Shown: positions 17,447 through 27,026 of the stretch, piece by piece
Position numbering within the stretch: the stretch's first letter is position 1
Layout: each line of letters begins with the position of its first letter
From: Nordella sp. HKS 07
GTDB lineage: Bacteria > Pseudomonadota > Alphaproteobacteria > Rhizobiales > Aestuariivirgaceae
Length of the DNA stretch: 64,000 nt
Assembly (NCBI RefSeq): GCF_011046735.1
Contig: NZ_CP049258.1
Location: forward strand, 5,226,001-5,290,000
Reading direction: 5' to 3'
The notes under the pieces: model-generated
Databases searched by the model: none
What the model saw: the letters and a program-made list of their open reading frames with translations, nothing else
What the model was told of the DNA's origin: nothing
Translations under genes and position numbers: made by a program

Positions 17447-18403
17447 ATGAATCTGACTATCCGGCAGCTACGCTATGTTTGCGAGGTCGCCGGTCTCGGC
17501 AGCATCCAGGCCGCCTCGAAGGTGCTCAACATATCCCAGTCTTCGATCCTGGCCGCGATAACGCTGGCCGAGGGGGAGATGGGCGCCCGGATTTTCGAGC
17601 GCAGGCCCGCCCGCGGGGTCCAGATCACACCGGCGGGCGTGCGGTTCGTCAGCGCCGCCCGCATTCTGCTTTCGGCGTCCACCGAATTCGACCGGGCTAT
17701 CGGCGACCTGGCGGATCGCGTGCCCAAGGTGCTGCGCATCGGCTGCTTCGAACCCTTCGGCGCGCTGTTCATGCCGGAAATGCTACGCGCATATGTCGAT
17801 TATGTCGGTGACGTGGAGATCGACCTTCTCGAGGGCGATCAGGTGCAGCTGCAGGCGTGGCTGCGAGAGGGAATCATCGATCTGGCGGTCCTCTATGACA
17901 TAGGCCCGATCACGACCGGCACGATGACAAAAATCTGCAAGGTGCCGGCACACGCGCTGCTGCATGCCGACGACCCCTTGGCCGCCAGGGACGCCGTATG
18001 GCTCGCCGAAATCGCCACGCGTCCCTTCGTCCTGCTCGATATGCCGCAGACCGCGACATATCTGCTGACGCTCTTCGATATATTGGCGAAGCGGCCGGAA
18101 GTTCGCTTCCGCACGCGCTTCTACGAGACGGTCCGCTCCGCCGTCGCCTCAGGTTTCGGCATGTCCATCCTCAACATGCGTCCGATCGGCCGCGCGACGG
18201 CGGATGGATCGGCAATCGTGCGTCGTCCCTTGCTCGATGAGCTGCCGCAGCCGTCGTTAATCATCCTGGATCTCTATGGGAATTCGAAGCCCCTCTTTGT
18301 CCGGCTGTTCATAGAGATATTCTCCCGGTTCTTCCACGAGGTCGGTCCGGCGCGTTTCTCGGTGACGACACGTGAGAAGGAAACCGAGCTGATGTGGAAC
18401 TGA
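17447..18403 (+). CDS. LysR family transcriptional regulator
   Basis: DNA-binding regulator of 318 residues. The N-terminal winged helix is typical (MNLTIRQLRYVCEVAGLGSIQAASKVLNISQ family pattern, residues 1-60), with the linker helix to about 90 and the periplasmic-binding-like effector domain from residue 91 (VLRIGCFEPFG) to the end. A start six codons upstream is also possible. It is divergent from the amidase/LIV operon and most likely controls it in response to an imported amide or a product. Convergent with the HPP gene, 19 nt apart. Confidence 0.9.
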   Translation: MNLTIRQLRYVCEVAGLGSIQAASKVLNISQSSILAAITLAEGEMGARIFERRPARGVQITPAGVRFVSAARILLSASTEFDRAIGDLADRVPKVLRIGCFEPFGALFMPEMLRAYVDYVGDVEIDLLEGDQVQLQAWLREGIIDLAVLYDIGPITTGTMTKICKVPAHALLHADDPLAARDAVWLAEIATRPFVLLDMPQTATYLLTLFDILAKRPEVRFRTRFYETVRSAVASGFGMSILNMRPIGRATADGSAIVRRPLLDELPQPSLIILDLYGNSKPLFVRLFIEIFSRFFHEVGPARFSVTTREKETELMWN

Positions 18404-18422
18404 TCGGCCGATCGGGCCGGCA

Positions 18423-19535
18423 TCAAGTGAGCGCCCGCTTCGGGACATCCTTGCGGCCGTCCCGCGTCAGCAAGGCGCGCGCCAGCGCCACCAGGAGGTC
18501 AGTCTGGGTAACGATGCCGGCGATCCTGCTGTCGCCGTCGACAATGACCACCGCATGGTTGCGCCCATTGCTCAGCAAGGGGATGAGATTCACGATCGGG
18601 GTGCCGGGTGTGGCCGTCACGGCTTTCGACATGCTGCCCGAAATATGCTCGGTTTCCTTAGCGAGCTCGCGCAGACCGACCGTTCCGACAAGTCTGCGGT
18701 CACCGTCCAGCACGGGGAGGGTGCGGAGATCGTGATCGAGCAGCAAGCCGCGCGCGACGGCGCTGGTCGTGTGCTCGTCGACGGTTACGACATCGCGTGA
18801 CATGATTTCGGCGCTGAGCATGTCGCCATGGGAGCGCGACAGGATCTGGGCCTCGACCTCGCGCAGCAGACGGTCGAGATCGCCGCGGTCGATATCATAG
18901 CTCTCGCCCATCTTGATCAGCGCCGCGTCGATGTCGGCACTCTGCACGCCGACGCGCAACGGCGCGGGGCGATCCTTTGTCTTGTGTTCATTGACGGCCG
19001 GCGGCTGCGCGACATGCGGATAGCCCCGGCGCGTGAGCTTGTGAAAGCCGATGCCGAGAAGCACGAGCAGTGCCGAATTGATCGCGATGGGCACGAAAGG
19101 AAAAAGATAACCTGCATCGGCGACGGCCGAGCCGCCGATGACCGCGGTGAGGGCCGCCGCTCCACCCGGCGGATGCAGGCTCCGTGTGAGTGACATGGCG
19201 ACGATGGCGAGCGCCACCGCGACGCCTGTGGCGAGAAGCGGATGGGGCAGATAATGCACGACGGTGACGCCGACCAGGGCCGAGATCGTGTTGCCGCCGA
19301 TGATCGGCCAGGGCTGGGCGAGGGGGCTCGCCGGCACCGCGAAGAGCAGGACGGCCGAGGCGCCGATCGGCGCGACGATCAGCGGCAGGAAGGGGTCGGG
19401 TCCGAAACTGAGTGCGCAGAAAAGACCTGTGAGCCCAATGCCAAGGAGCGTGCCGAGGCTGGCGATGAGCCGGTCGCGCAAAGTGGCGCCGGCGAGAATG
19501 GGCTTGAACCAGGGAAACTTGCTGGAAGCGGGCAT
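18423..19535 (-). CDS. HPP membrane protein with CBS domain pair
   Basis: Protein of 370 residues. The first about 170 residues form the HPP domain: four hydrophobic helices with the name-giving motif SLHPPGGAAAL near residue 120. The C-terminal 130 residues form two CBS motifs (MSRDVVTVDEHTTSAVARGL and VTATPGTPIVNLIPLL), which in other proteins bind adenosyl ligands. HPP proteins of cyanobacteria and plastids have been linked to nitrite transport; the role here is unknown. A solitary gene. Confidence 0.88.
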   Translation of the reverse strand: MPASSKFPWFKPILAGATLRDRLIASLGTLLGIGLTGLFCALSFGPDPFLPLIVAPIGASAVLLFAVPASPLAQPWPIIGGNTISALVGVTVVHYLPHPLLATGVAVALAIVAMSLTRSLHPPGGAAALTAVIGGSAVADAGYLFPFVPIAINSALLVLLGIGFHKLTRRGYPHVAQPPAVNEHKTKDRPAPLRVGVQSADIDAALIKMGESYDIDRGDLDRLLREVEAQILSRSHGDMLSAEIMSRDVVTVDEHTTSAVARGLLLDHDLRTLPVLDGDRRLVGTVGLRELAKETEHISGSMSKAVTATPGTPIVNLIPLLSNGRNHAVVIVDGDSRIAGIVTQTDLLVALARALLTRDGRKDVPKRALT

Positions 19536-19753
19536 GGGACGACGGCCGGAAGGGATGGGGGCAGGCTCACTACCAAGCTCCCGTGCTGTGTCAAGAAAAC
19601 CAGGCGCGGACCGGCGTTGCGTTTCCGACGTGGCTTAGGCGCCGCGCCTGCCAGGGTTCGGCGTGAACAGGCATTCAAGCAGGACTATGCTATGGTCAGC
19701 CGTTATTTCGATCTAACTGTTACGATAGCCTCCGGGCGATCAAGCGAGGACAG

Positions 19754-20266
19754 ATGTTCGCCGCGACGGCCATCAAGAGCACCGACAAGAAGACGTTCTA
19801 TCGCGAGCTGTCGGGTCAGCTCGAGGCACTCCTTGCCGGCGAGAGCGATCCGGTCGCCAATGCCGCCAATATGTCGGCTTTGATCTTCGAACAGGTTCCG
19901 GATCTCAATTGGGCCGGGTTCTATTTCCTGCGCAGCCCACAGGAGCTCGTGCTCGGCCCGTTTCAGGGCACGCCGGCTTGCGTGCGCATCGCCGTGGGTC
20001 GCGGTGTGTGCGGAACTGCGGTCGCGCGCCGCGCCACTCAGCGGGTGGAAGATGTGCACAGCTTTGCCGGCCACATAGCCTGCGACAGCGCATCACGCTC
20101 CGAGCTCGTCGTCCCTCTGCTGCGCGCGGGCGAGATCTTCGGCGTCCTCGATCTCGACAGTCCAATGCCCGGGCGTTTCGACGCAGAAGATCAGGATGGA
20201 ATCGAGCTCCTCGCTGCCATCTATATCGCCGCCAGCGCGCCGATCATCCCGGGCGCGCAAGCCTAG
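19754..20266 (+). CDS. msrC: free methionine-(R)-sulfoxide reductase (GAF type)
   Basis: Cytoplasmic enzyme that reduces free methionine-(R)-sulfoxide, 170 residues, a single GAF domain. The three redox cysteines are at residues 76, 86 and 110 with spacings of 10 and 24, identical to the spacing of Cys84, Cys94 and Cys118 in the E. coli enzyme. NWAGFYFL and DLDSP are typical of the family. The TAG stop overlaps the first bases of a family E repeat. It is convergent with msrA across that repeat, so two enzymes for different methionine sulfoxides face each other. Confidence 0.9.
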   Translation: MFAATAIKSTDKKTFYRELSGQLEALLAGESDPVANAANMSALIFEQVPDLNWAGFYFLRSPQELVLGPFQGTPACVRIAVGRGVCGTAVARRATQRVEDVHSFAGHIACDSASRSELVVPLLRAGEIFGVLDLDSPMPGRFDAEDQDGIELLAAIYIAASAPIIPGAQA

Positions 20267-20380
20267 CGCGGGATGCGAAAAAGTGGGCACCGGTTTTTCG
20301 CAAGAATCCCACGCTAACCTATAAGAATCGATCACGTTTATGAGTTTGGATTGATTCAATCCAAACTCATCGTGATCTAG
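20265..20380. repeat. family E palindromic repeat, copy 1
   Basis: A mosaic of about 115 bp: AGCGCGGGATGCGAAAAAG, GTGGGCACCGGTTTTTCGC, then a hairpin GAGTTTGGATTGA/TCAATCCAAACTC (20342-20368) nested in GATCACG...CGTGATC, ending CTAG. Two further copies in reverse orientation lie at 53556-53671 and 55800-55916. Both ends contain CTAG, giving the stop codons of the convergent flanking genes. Confidence 0.85.
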
Positions 20381-21096
20381 TTGGACAGGCCCACCTCCGA
20401 CACGAGCACGGGATCGTCGCGATAGAGCGCCGGAAACAGGCGCTTCAGATTCTCGACCTTCGGGAGGTCGTTATAGACGATATAGGGCTGGGTCGGATTC
20501 AGCGTCAGGTAATCCTGATGATAGGCTTCCGCCGGATAGAATTCGTGGTCCGGCTCGATCTTGGTGACGATGTCCGCATCGAACAGCTTCGCTGAGCCGA
20601 GTTGCTCGATATAGGCCTTGGCGACCTTCGCTTGCTCATCATTCACGGGGAATATGGCCGATCGATACTGGGTTCCTCTGTCGGGTCCCTGGCGGTTGAG
20701 CTGGGTCGGATCATGCGCGACGGAGAAGTAGATCTGAAGTATGTGCCCATAGCTGATCCTGTTGGGATCGAAGGTGATCCTGACGGATTCGGCATGACCG
20801 GTCGCGCCGCCGCTGACCGTCTCGTATTGTGCCGTGTCCGCGGTTCCGCCCGCATAGCCCGACACCGCATTGGTGACGCCCGCGACATGCTGGAACACGC
20901 CTTGCACGCCCCAGAAACAGCCGCCGGCCAGGATGGCCGTTTCCGGTTTGGTCGTGGCGGGCTCGTCCAGAACGGGTGCGGGAATGGCGATGCCTTCCTC
21001 AGCGGCGGCGATACCGGCGCCGCCGCCGAGAAGGGGAACAAGCATGGCCAGCAGGCGGAGATAGTGAGCTGAAAGCCGGGGAGATGTATCGGTCAT
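20377..21096 (-). CDS. msrA: peptide methionine sulfoxide reductase A, exported
   Basis: Reduces methionine-(S)-sulfoxide in oxidised proteins, 239 residues. The catalytic GGCFWG motif puts the active Cys at residue 60. The chosen start gives a signal peptide (MTDTSPRLSAHYLRLLAMLVPLLGGGAGIAAAEE), so the enzyme is likely exported to the periplasm; GGAGA precedes it. An upstream in-frame start would add 35 residues and spoil the signal. The terminal GLSN precedes a TAG that belongs to the family E repeat. No msrB partner is seen here. Confidence 0.93.
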   Translation of the reverse strand: MTDTSPRLSAHYLRLLAMLVPLLGGGAGIAAAEEGIAIPAPVLDEPATTKPETAILAGGCFWGVQGVFQHVAGVTNAVSGYAGGTADTAQYETVSGGATGHAESVRITFDPNRISYGHILQIYFSVAHDPTQLNRQGPDRGTQYRSAIFPVNDEQAKVAKAYIEQLGSAKLFDADIVTKIEPDHEFYPAEAYHQDYLTLNPTQPYIVYNDLPKVENLKRLFPALYRDDPVLVSEVGLSN

Positions 21097-21213
21097 CGCG
21101 GTGGTCTCCACAAAGCGCACAGGCCAGGCGCGGGTCGTTCGAAGGCCCATGCCGCTCAATACGCAGCCGGATGCCCTGATTTTACCGGCGATCACGGGCA
21201 AGTGAACAAGAAC

Positions 21214-22431
21214 TCAACCGCGCGGCTTGAGCAGGACATCGAAGCGTGGGGCGAATTCGCCGAAGATGGGAAGGGCGGCGGCCCCCAGCACCGATGTCTC
21301 ACGCCCGGTCGCGCCGATCAGAACGCGCGGGATACCCCGCGCGCCACCGCTGGCGCTGACCGAAAGCGGCAAGGGCTCTAGCCGCGCCACCAGCCGCTCG
21401 ATGATCTCCACCGGCATGAAGCCACCGAGCACGACGGTTTCGGGATCGAGCGTCAACTCCAGCGTATTGATGGCCTGGCGCAAGGGTTCGACAGCGGAGT
21501 TGATCCACGCCTCGATCCGCTCATCGCCCTGAGCTTGGAGATCTTCGAGCAGCTTCGGCGAGGCGTGGTCTGCGTCGGGAAGCTCGAGGAAGTCATAGGC
21601 CGCGCGCAGCGACACATAGCGCTCGAGGCAGCCGCGCTTGCCGCAGGCACAGGCGAGACCATTCGGATTGACCACCAGATGGCCGATCTCGCCGGCATTG
21701 TGGCCGCTGCCTTTGTAGAGATGGCCGTCAAGGAAAAGGCCGGCGCCGAGGCCGGTGCCGATGAAGAGATAGACGAAACTTCCGATTTGGCGGGCCACGC
21801 CATGAAGTTTTTCGCCGATGGCGGCGGCGGTCGCGTCGTTCTCGACGATCACCGGCAGCCCGGTCAGCCTTTCGAGCTCGGCCGCGATCGGGAAATCCTG
21901 CCAACCGGGCAGGGCGGTCGGGCCGACGGAGGTGAGGCCCTGGACGCCGAAGGGGCCCGGCATAGCGAGGCCGACGCCGAGCAGCTTGCCGCGGGCGGCG
22001 GGAAAGCACCGGGTGAGCTCCTCCACCGTTTCCGCCAGAGCGGGCAGGGCATCGGCCGGGACGGGCCGGTCGACCATCTTCTCGACCCGGGCGCGGATGA
22101 GCCCCGACAGATCTGTGACGACGCCGATCAGCAATTGGTGATCGAGCTGCAATCCGATCGAATAGGCGCCATCCGGGTCGATCGAATAGGGCACCGCCGG
22201 CTGGCCGCGCACCGGTTTACCGGCGGGCTCGGCCTTGAGGAAGCGGGCCTTTTCCAGCTCCTCGACGATGTTGGAGATGGTCTGGGAGCTCAGCGCCGTC
22301 AGCCGGGCGATGTCGGCGCGCGAAATGGCGCCATTGAGCCGGATCGCCTCGATCACCACGCGGCGATTATGCGACTTGGCCTGTTCGAGATTGGTACCGG
22401 CAAGTGCGTTTCTGGTCTTCATGGCAGGCAT
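21214..22431 (-). CDS. ROK family transcriptional regulator
   Basis: Sugar-responsive repressor of 405 residues. An N-terminal MarR/LexA-like winged helix (IRLNGAISRADIARLTALSSQTISNIVEELE, residues about 24-55) is followed by the ROK sugar-kinase-like domain with GIGTGLGAGLFL-type glycine-rich segments and the zinc motif CACGKRGCLE. The start is uncertain: ATG at 22431 or 22422; a TTG at 22470 lies inside a palindrome and is unlikely. Divergent from the oligosaccharide transporter, it is the NagC-like candidate regulator of that operon. Confidence 0.9.
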   Translation of the reverse strand: MPAMKTRNALAGTNLEQAKSHNRRVVIEAIRLNGAISRADIARLTALSSQTISNIVEELEKARFLKAEPAGKPVRGQPAVPYSIDPDGAYSIGLQLDHQLLIGVVTDLSGLIRARVEKMVDRPVPADALPALAETVEELTRCFPAARGKLLGVGLAMPGPFGVQGLTSVGPTALPGWQDFPIAAELERLTGLPVIVENDATAAAIGEKLHGVARQIGSFVYLFIGTGLGAGLFLDGHLYKGSGHNAGEIGHLVVNPNGLACACGKRGCLERYVSLRAAYDFLELPDADHASPKLLEDLQAQGDERIEAWINSAVEPLRQAINTLELTLDPETVVLGGFMPVEIIERLVARLEPLPLSVSASGGARGIPRVLIGATGRETSVLGAAALPIFGEFAPRFDVLLKPRG

Positions 22432-22449
22432 TTCAGAGGGTGTAACGGA

Positions 22450-22470
22450 TTGTGCATGGATCATCCACAA
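22450..22470. promoter_or_regulatory. candidate ROK operator
   Basis: A 21-bp imperfect palindrome, TTGTGnATnnnnnATnCACAA, 19 bp before the chosen regulator start and about 115 bp before the binding-protein start. It is followed by an AT-rich stretch with TTAATAA near 22488-22494 that could be a -10 region for the plus-strand operon. Its position between divergent genes fits an autoregulated operator. Confidence 0.4.
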
Positions 22471-22584
22471 TAATCAAATCAACTTGAATTAATAAAAACA
22501 GCGTGTTTAACTTGGGGTTCAAGAAGCAGGGAAACCGTCGTCGTGAATTAGACCAAGCCACATCCAATGGGAGGACATCTGGAC

Positions 22585-24307
22585 ATGCGTGCAGACACGA
22601 AAACCCATCTTTGGTTCAGCCGGCCGTCATTCGTTTCGACCTCGACTTTCATCGCCGCGACCGCTTTCGGTGCCGCACTTCTCACCACAAGCTTCCTGAC
22701 GCAGTCGCGGTCCGCCGCCGCAGAGGCGGTGCTCACCATGCACATAGAAGAGCAGACGAGCTGGGTGCAGAACTTCAATCCGTTCGATCTCGCCGGCCGG
22801 CGCCAGAGCACCATGGAGTTCATCTACGAACCTCTGGTCATCTTCAACGCCGATCAGGGCGGCAAGCCGATTTTCCGTCTCGCCACCGGCATGAAGTTCT
22901 CCGACGACCTCAAGACGCTGACCTTCACCATGCGCGAGGGCGTGAAATGGTCGGACGGCAAGCCGCTCACCGTCGATGACGTGAAATATACGCTCGACCT
23001 GATGCTGCAGAATCCCGCCGTCGATACGATCGGCGCCGGCGCGCTGATCAGTTCGGTCGAGATCGTCTCGCCGACCGAGTTCAAGCTCAATCTCAAGGAT
23101 GTCGACACGCAAATCCCGGAGACCTTGCAGCGTTTGCCCGTGGTGCCCGCCCACATATGGAAAGACATCAAGGACCCGCTCGCCTTCACCAATGAAAAGC
23201 CGGTGGGCTCGGGGCCGATGACCGAAGTGCGCCGCTTCACCCCTCAGGTCTATGAGCAGTGCCGCAATCCGCATTATTGGGATGCGGACACGCTCAAGGT
23301 CGATTGCCTGAAATTCCCGCAGATCGCCGGCAACGAGCAGATGCTGGCCTATCTCCCCCTCGGGCGAGCTCGACTGGTTAGGCTCCTTCCTGCCCGATAT
23401 CGACAAGACCTATGTGGCGCTCGATCCCGAGCACAATGGCTATTGGCAGCCGCCCGATGCGACGGTCTCCTATCAGATGAATTTGAAGACCGATAAGCCC
23501 GGCAATGCCGCGGCCTTCAACGATCTCGCCTTCCGGCGCGCCTTCAGCCTGTCTCTCGACCGCAAGTCGATGGTCGACATCGCGGGCTATGGCTACCCCA
23601 AGGCAGCCGAGCATGCGAGCGGCCTGCCGCCGCGCTTCGAGGCCTGGCGCAATCCGGAGGCCGAGAAGACGCAGGACGAATGGATGGCCTTCGACGTCGA
23701 CAAGGTGAACAAGGTGCTCGATGAAGCCGGCTACAAGAAGGGCGGCGACGGTTTCCGCGCGACACCCAAGGGCGAGGCGATCGCCTTCGCGATCATCGTG
23801 CCCAATGGCTGGACCGACTGGATCGACGCGGCGCAGATCGCGGTCGAGGGCCTGCGCAAGGCCGGCATCAACGCCTCCGTCACGACGCCCGAATATGAGC
23901 AATGGCGCAAGCAGATTATCGAAGGCAGCTTCGATGTCGTGCTGCAGTCGCGTCAGGACGGGGCGACGCCCTTCACGGCCTTCTACAATGCGCTGGCCGG
24001 CGTGAATGCCGGGCGCACGGCGGAAGCCGCGTCGCGCTACGATAATGCCGAGCTCGATGCGCTCTTCGCCGAATTCCGCAAGGCCACGGATGATGCCAAG
24101 CGCCATGAGCTTTTCGACAAGATCCAGCTCATCGTCGCCGACAACATGCCGGTGGTGCCCGCCTATAATGGGCCGATCTGGTATCAATATTCGAGCAAGC
24201 GCTTCACCGGATGGGTCACCAAGGACGAGCCGGTGATGAATCCGGAGGATCACGACCTTAACAGCATGAGGCTGATCCATCTCCTGCGCCTCAAGCCGGT
24301 GCAATAG
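22585..24307 (+). pseudogene. family 5 oligosaccharide/peptide-binding protein, +1 frameshift
   Basis: Solute-binding protein of a Dpp/Opp-class importer, about 573 residues if restored. The start has GGGAGGA upstream and a signal peptide ending near AEAVLTMHIEE. The first part reads normally to QMLAYL; at 23355-23359 a run of five C shifts the frame. Removing one C restores LPSGELDWLGSFLPDIDK, which matches the family, and the rest reads to the natural stop in the other frame (VALDPEHNGYWQPP onward). As it stands the gene would yield a truncated, useless protein and disable the importer, yet all downstream genes are intact. It is either a recent mutation or a sequence error. Confidence 0.88.
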
Positions 24308-24334
24308 GAGGGCGGGTCAAGAGAATCGCAGGCG

Positions 24335-25318
24335 ATGCGACTGTCATCCCGCCGGCTCGCGGTCTATGGCGTGGCGTTCCTCTTCGCCATCGTGATGAAT
24401 TTCACGGTGCCGAGGCTGATGCCGGGCAGTCCCGTCGATGCGATGATCGCGCAACTGGGGCAACGCGCCACTCCGGCCGCCATCGAGGCGATCAAGGCGC
24501 GCTTCGGCGCGGTGGAGCAGCCGATCTGGTGGCAGTTCCTTGACTACCTCAAGGGACTTGCCACTTTCGATCTCGGCGTCTCGGTGAAATACTACCCCCA
24601 GACAGTCACCGAGGTTCTGGCCCGCTCGGCGGGATGGACGGCGCTTCTCGTCCTCACCGCCATCCTCTTCTCGCTTTGTGTCGGCGTGCTCCTCGGCGCA
24701 TACGCTGCCTGGCGGCGCGGCGGACGCTTCGACACCTTCGTTTCGCCCTTCGCCTTCGTGCTCATCGCCGTGCCGCCGGTCATCGTGGCGCTTACGACGT
24801 TGTTCGTCTTCGGCGTGTCGCTGCGCTGGCTGCCGGTCGGCTATGCCTATCATCCCGATCTCGATCCCGCTCTCGATTTCCGCTTCTTCGGCAGCGTCTT
24901 CCTGCATGCGATCATGCCGGTGCTGACGCTGTCGACCCATCTCATCGGCGAATTCCAGTCCACCATGCGCTCGAGCATGATCTCCGTCTTGGGCGAGGAC
25001 TATGTCACCATGGGCCGCGCCAAGGGCCTGAGCGAAACGGCGGTGATGTTCAGCTATGCCGCCCGCAACGCCATGCTGCCGGTGCTCACCAATCTGGCGT
25101 TGATGCTCGGTGTCGTCTTCGGCGGCTCGATCGTCATCGAGATCGTCTTCAACTATCCGGGCCTCGGTCTCACTCTCTTCACCGCCAGCGTGGCGCGCGA
25201 CTATCCGGTCATTCAGGGCCAGTTGCTCCTGATGACGCTCGCCACGCTCATCGCCAATCTCCTGGTCGACATCGTCTATGGCCTGGTCGATCCGCGCATC
25301 CGCGAGGCTCCCGCATGA
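24335..25318 (+). CDS. ABC transporter permease (DppB/OppB type)
   Basis: Inner-membrane permease of 327 residues with six membrane segments. The family pattern is clear: an N-terminal helix, then LMPGSPVDAMIAQLG near residue 29, the EAA-like loop GEDYVTMGRAKGLSETAVMFSYAARNAMLPVL near residue 213, and EIVFNYPGLGLTLF near residue 268. It ends in an ATGA overlap with the second permease. Second gene of the ROK-controlled operon, 27 nt after the binding protein. Confidence 0.93.
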   Translation: MRLSSRRLAVYGVAFLFAIVMNFTVPRLMPGSPVDAMIAQLGQRATPAAIEAIKARFGAVEQPIWWQFLDYLKGLATFDLGVSVKYYPQTVTEVLARSAGWTALLVLTAILFSLCVGVLLGAYAAWRRGGRFDTFVSPFAFVLIAVPPVIVALTTLFVFGVSLRWLPVGYAYHPDLDPALDFRFFGSVFLHAIMPVLTLSTHLIGEFQSTMRSSMISVLGEDYVTMGRAKGLSETAVMFSYAARNAMLPVLTNLALMLGVVFGGSIVIEIVFNYPGLGLTLFTASVARDYPVIQGQLLLMTLATLIANLLVDIVYGLVDPRIREAPA

Positions 25319-26217
25319 TGCCGGCGATGACGATCCTGCTGCGCCAGAAGAAGCCGGTCTTCGGCCTCATGATCGTCGGTGTGCTGTGCCTGTTGGCGCT
25401 CATGGCGCCGGTGCTGGCACCGGGCGATCCGGCCGAGCGGGTGGGTCGCTCGCACCAGCCGCCCAGCATCGAGCATGTGTTCGGCACCACCAAGATGGGC
25501 CGCGATGTCTTCAGCCAGTTCATCTGGGGCGCCAGGAGCTCGCTCGCCGTCGGCTTCGCCACCGGCCTCTTCATCACGGCGCTCGGCACGATCATTGGGC
25601 TCGTCGCCGGTTATTTCGGTGGCCGCATCGACGGCACGCTCGATCTTTTCACCAATGCGGTGCTCGTTATCCCCAATATACCACTTCTGATCCTGCTGGC
25701 GTCCTTCGCCGGAACGGTCGGGCCATTGATGATCATGACCATCATCGCGCTCACCTCCTGGCCCTGGGGGGCCCGCATGACGCGCTCGCAGACGCTGGCG
25801 CTCAAGAACCGCGACTTCGTCGTCGCCGCGCGCATGATCGGCGAGCCGGCCTGGCGCGTCATTTTCGTCGAGATCCTGCCCAATCTCCTGCCGCTCATCG
25901 GCATCAACATCGTCGGCAGCGTCATCTATGCGATCATCGCCCAGACCACGCTCGAATATCTGGGCTTCGGCGATCCCTTGCGCGTCACCTGGGGCACCAT
26001 GCTCTACAATGCGCAGAATGCCTCCGCCATCATGGTCGGCGCCTGGTGGGACATCGCCGCACCCTGTATTGGTATCGCGCTTGTGGGATTGGGCCTGGCG
26101 CTCCTCAACTTCACCTTCGACGAGATCGCCAATCCGCAATTACGCTCAGGTCCCGCCTTGAGCCGCTGGCTCGGCCTCGACCGGCGTCGTCGCCGTCTCC
26201 TGGAGCGGGCGTCATGA
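25315..26217 (+). CDS. ABC transporter permease (DppC/OppC type)
   Basis: Second permease, 300 residues. The start is the ATG of the ATGA overlap (MMPAMTILLRQKK); although the frame is open far upstream, that part lies over the first permease in another frame. N-terminal helix, then HVFGTTKMGRDVFSQFIWGARSSL, a DppC hallmark, and the EAA loop LALKNRDFVVAARMIGEPAWRVIFVEILPN. It overlaps the first ATPase gene by four bases. Confidence 0.93.
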   Translation: MMPAMTILLRQKKPVFGLMIVGVLCLLALMAPVLAPGDPAERVGRSHQPPSIEHVFGTTKMGRDVFSQFIWGARSSLAVGFATGLFITALGTIIGLVAGYFGGRIDGTLDLFTNAVLVIPNIPLLILLASFAGTVGPLMIMTIIALTSWPWGARMTRSQTLALKNRDFVVAARMIGEPAWRVIFVEILPNLLPLIGINIVGSVIYAIIAQTTLEYLGFGDPLRVTWGTMLYNAQNASAIMVGAWWDIAAPCIGIALVGLGLALLNFTFDEIANPQLRSGPALSRWLGLDRRRRRLLERAS

Positions 26218-27026
26218 GCGAGGCCTTGCTGCAGATCCGCAATCTCAGCGTCGATTATCTTCTCGATGTCGGCGCCTTCCAGGCGGTGCGCAACGTCTCC
26301 TTCGACATCGGGCGCGGCGAGATCTTCGGATTGGCGGGAGAATCGGGTTGCGGCAAGAGCACGATCGCTTATGCGATCACGCGGTTGTCCAAGCCGCCGG
26401 CCTGGGTGACGGAGGGCGAGATCCTGCTTGACGGCGTCGACCTTCTCAGGCTTCCCGAGGCCGAGTTGCAGAAAGTACGCTGGCGGCGCATCGGCATGGT
26501 GTTCCAGAGCGCCATGAATTCCCTTAATCCGCTGATGCGGGTCGAGGCGCAGTTCCATGACGTGCTGCATCGGCATGGCAATACGACACGTACCCAGTCG
26601 TACGCCCGGGCCGAGGAGATGTTCCGTCTGGTCGGCATCCCGTCCTCACGGCTCAGCGACTATCCGCACCAATTCTCGGGCGGCATGCGCCAGCGCATCG
26701 TCATCGCGATCTGCTTGGCGCTCAACCCCGAACTCATCATCATGGATGAGCCGACGACGGCCCTCGATGTCGTGGTGCAGCGCGAGATCCTGGAGCAGAT
26801 CGTCGACCTTCAGCGCGCCCGCGACTTCTCCGTCCTGTTCATAACCCATGATCTGCATCTGATGGCGCAGCTCTGCCACCGCATCGGCATCATGCTGAAG
26901 GGCGAGCTGGTCGAGACCGGCACGGTGCGCGAGATCAGCCGCTTGCCTCGCCATGCTTATACGCGCAAGCTCTGGGGCGCGATCCCGTCCTTGCCGCAGC
27001 ATCGCCGGGCCGGGGTCCCCGCATGA
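26214..27026 (+). CDS. ABC transporter ATPase (DppD type)
   Basis: ATP-binding subunit of 270 residues. Walker A GESGCGKST is near residue 43, the signature FSGGMRQRIVIA near residue 155, and Walker B LIIMDEPTTALDVV follows, with the switch His in ITHDLHLMAQ. The start is the ATG in the ATGA overlap giving MSEALLQIRNLSVDYL. It lacks the long C-terminal oligopeptide-binding extension of typical DppD proteins, which end some 50 residues later. Coupled to the second ATPase. Confidence 0.92.
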   Translation: MSEALLQIRNLSVDYLLDVGAFQAVRNVSFDIGRGEIFGLAGESGCGKSTIAYAITRLSKPPAWVTEGEILLDGVDLLRLPEAELQKVRWRRIGMVFQSAMNSLNPLMRVEAQFHDVLHRHGNTTRTQSYARAEEMFRLVGIPSSRLSDYPHQFSGGMRQRIVIAICLALNPELIIMDEPTTALDVVVQREILEQIVDLQRARDFSVLFITHDLHLMAQLCHRIGIMLKGELVETGTVREISRLPRHAYTRKLWGAIPSLPQHRRAGVPA

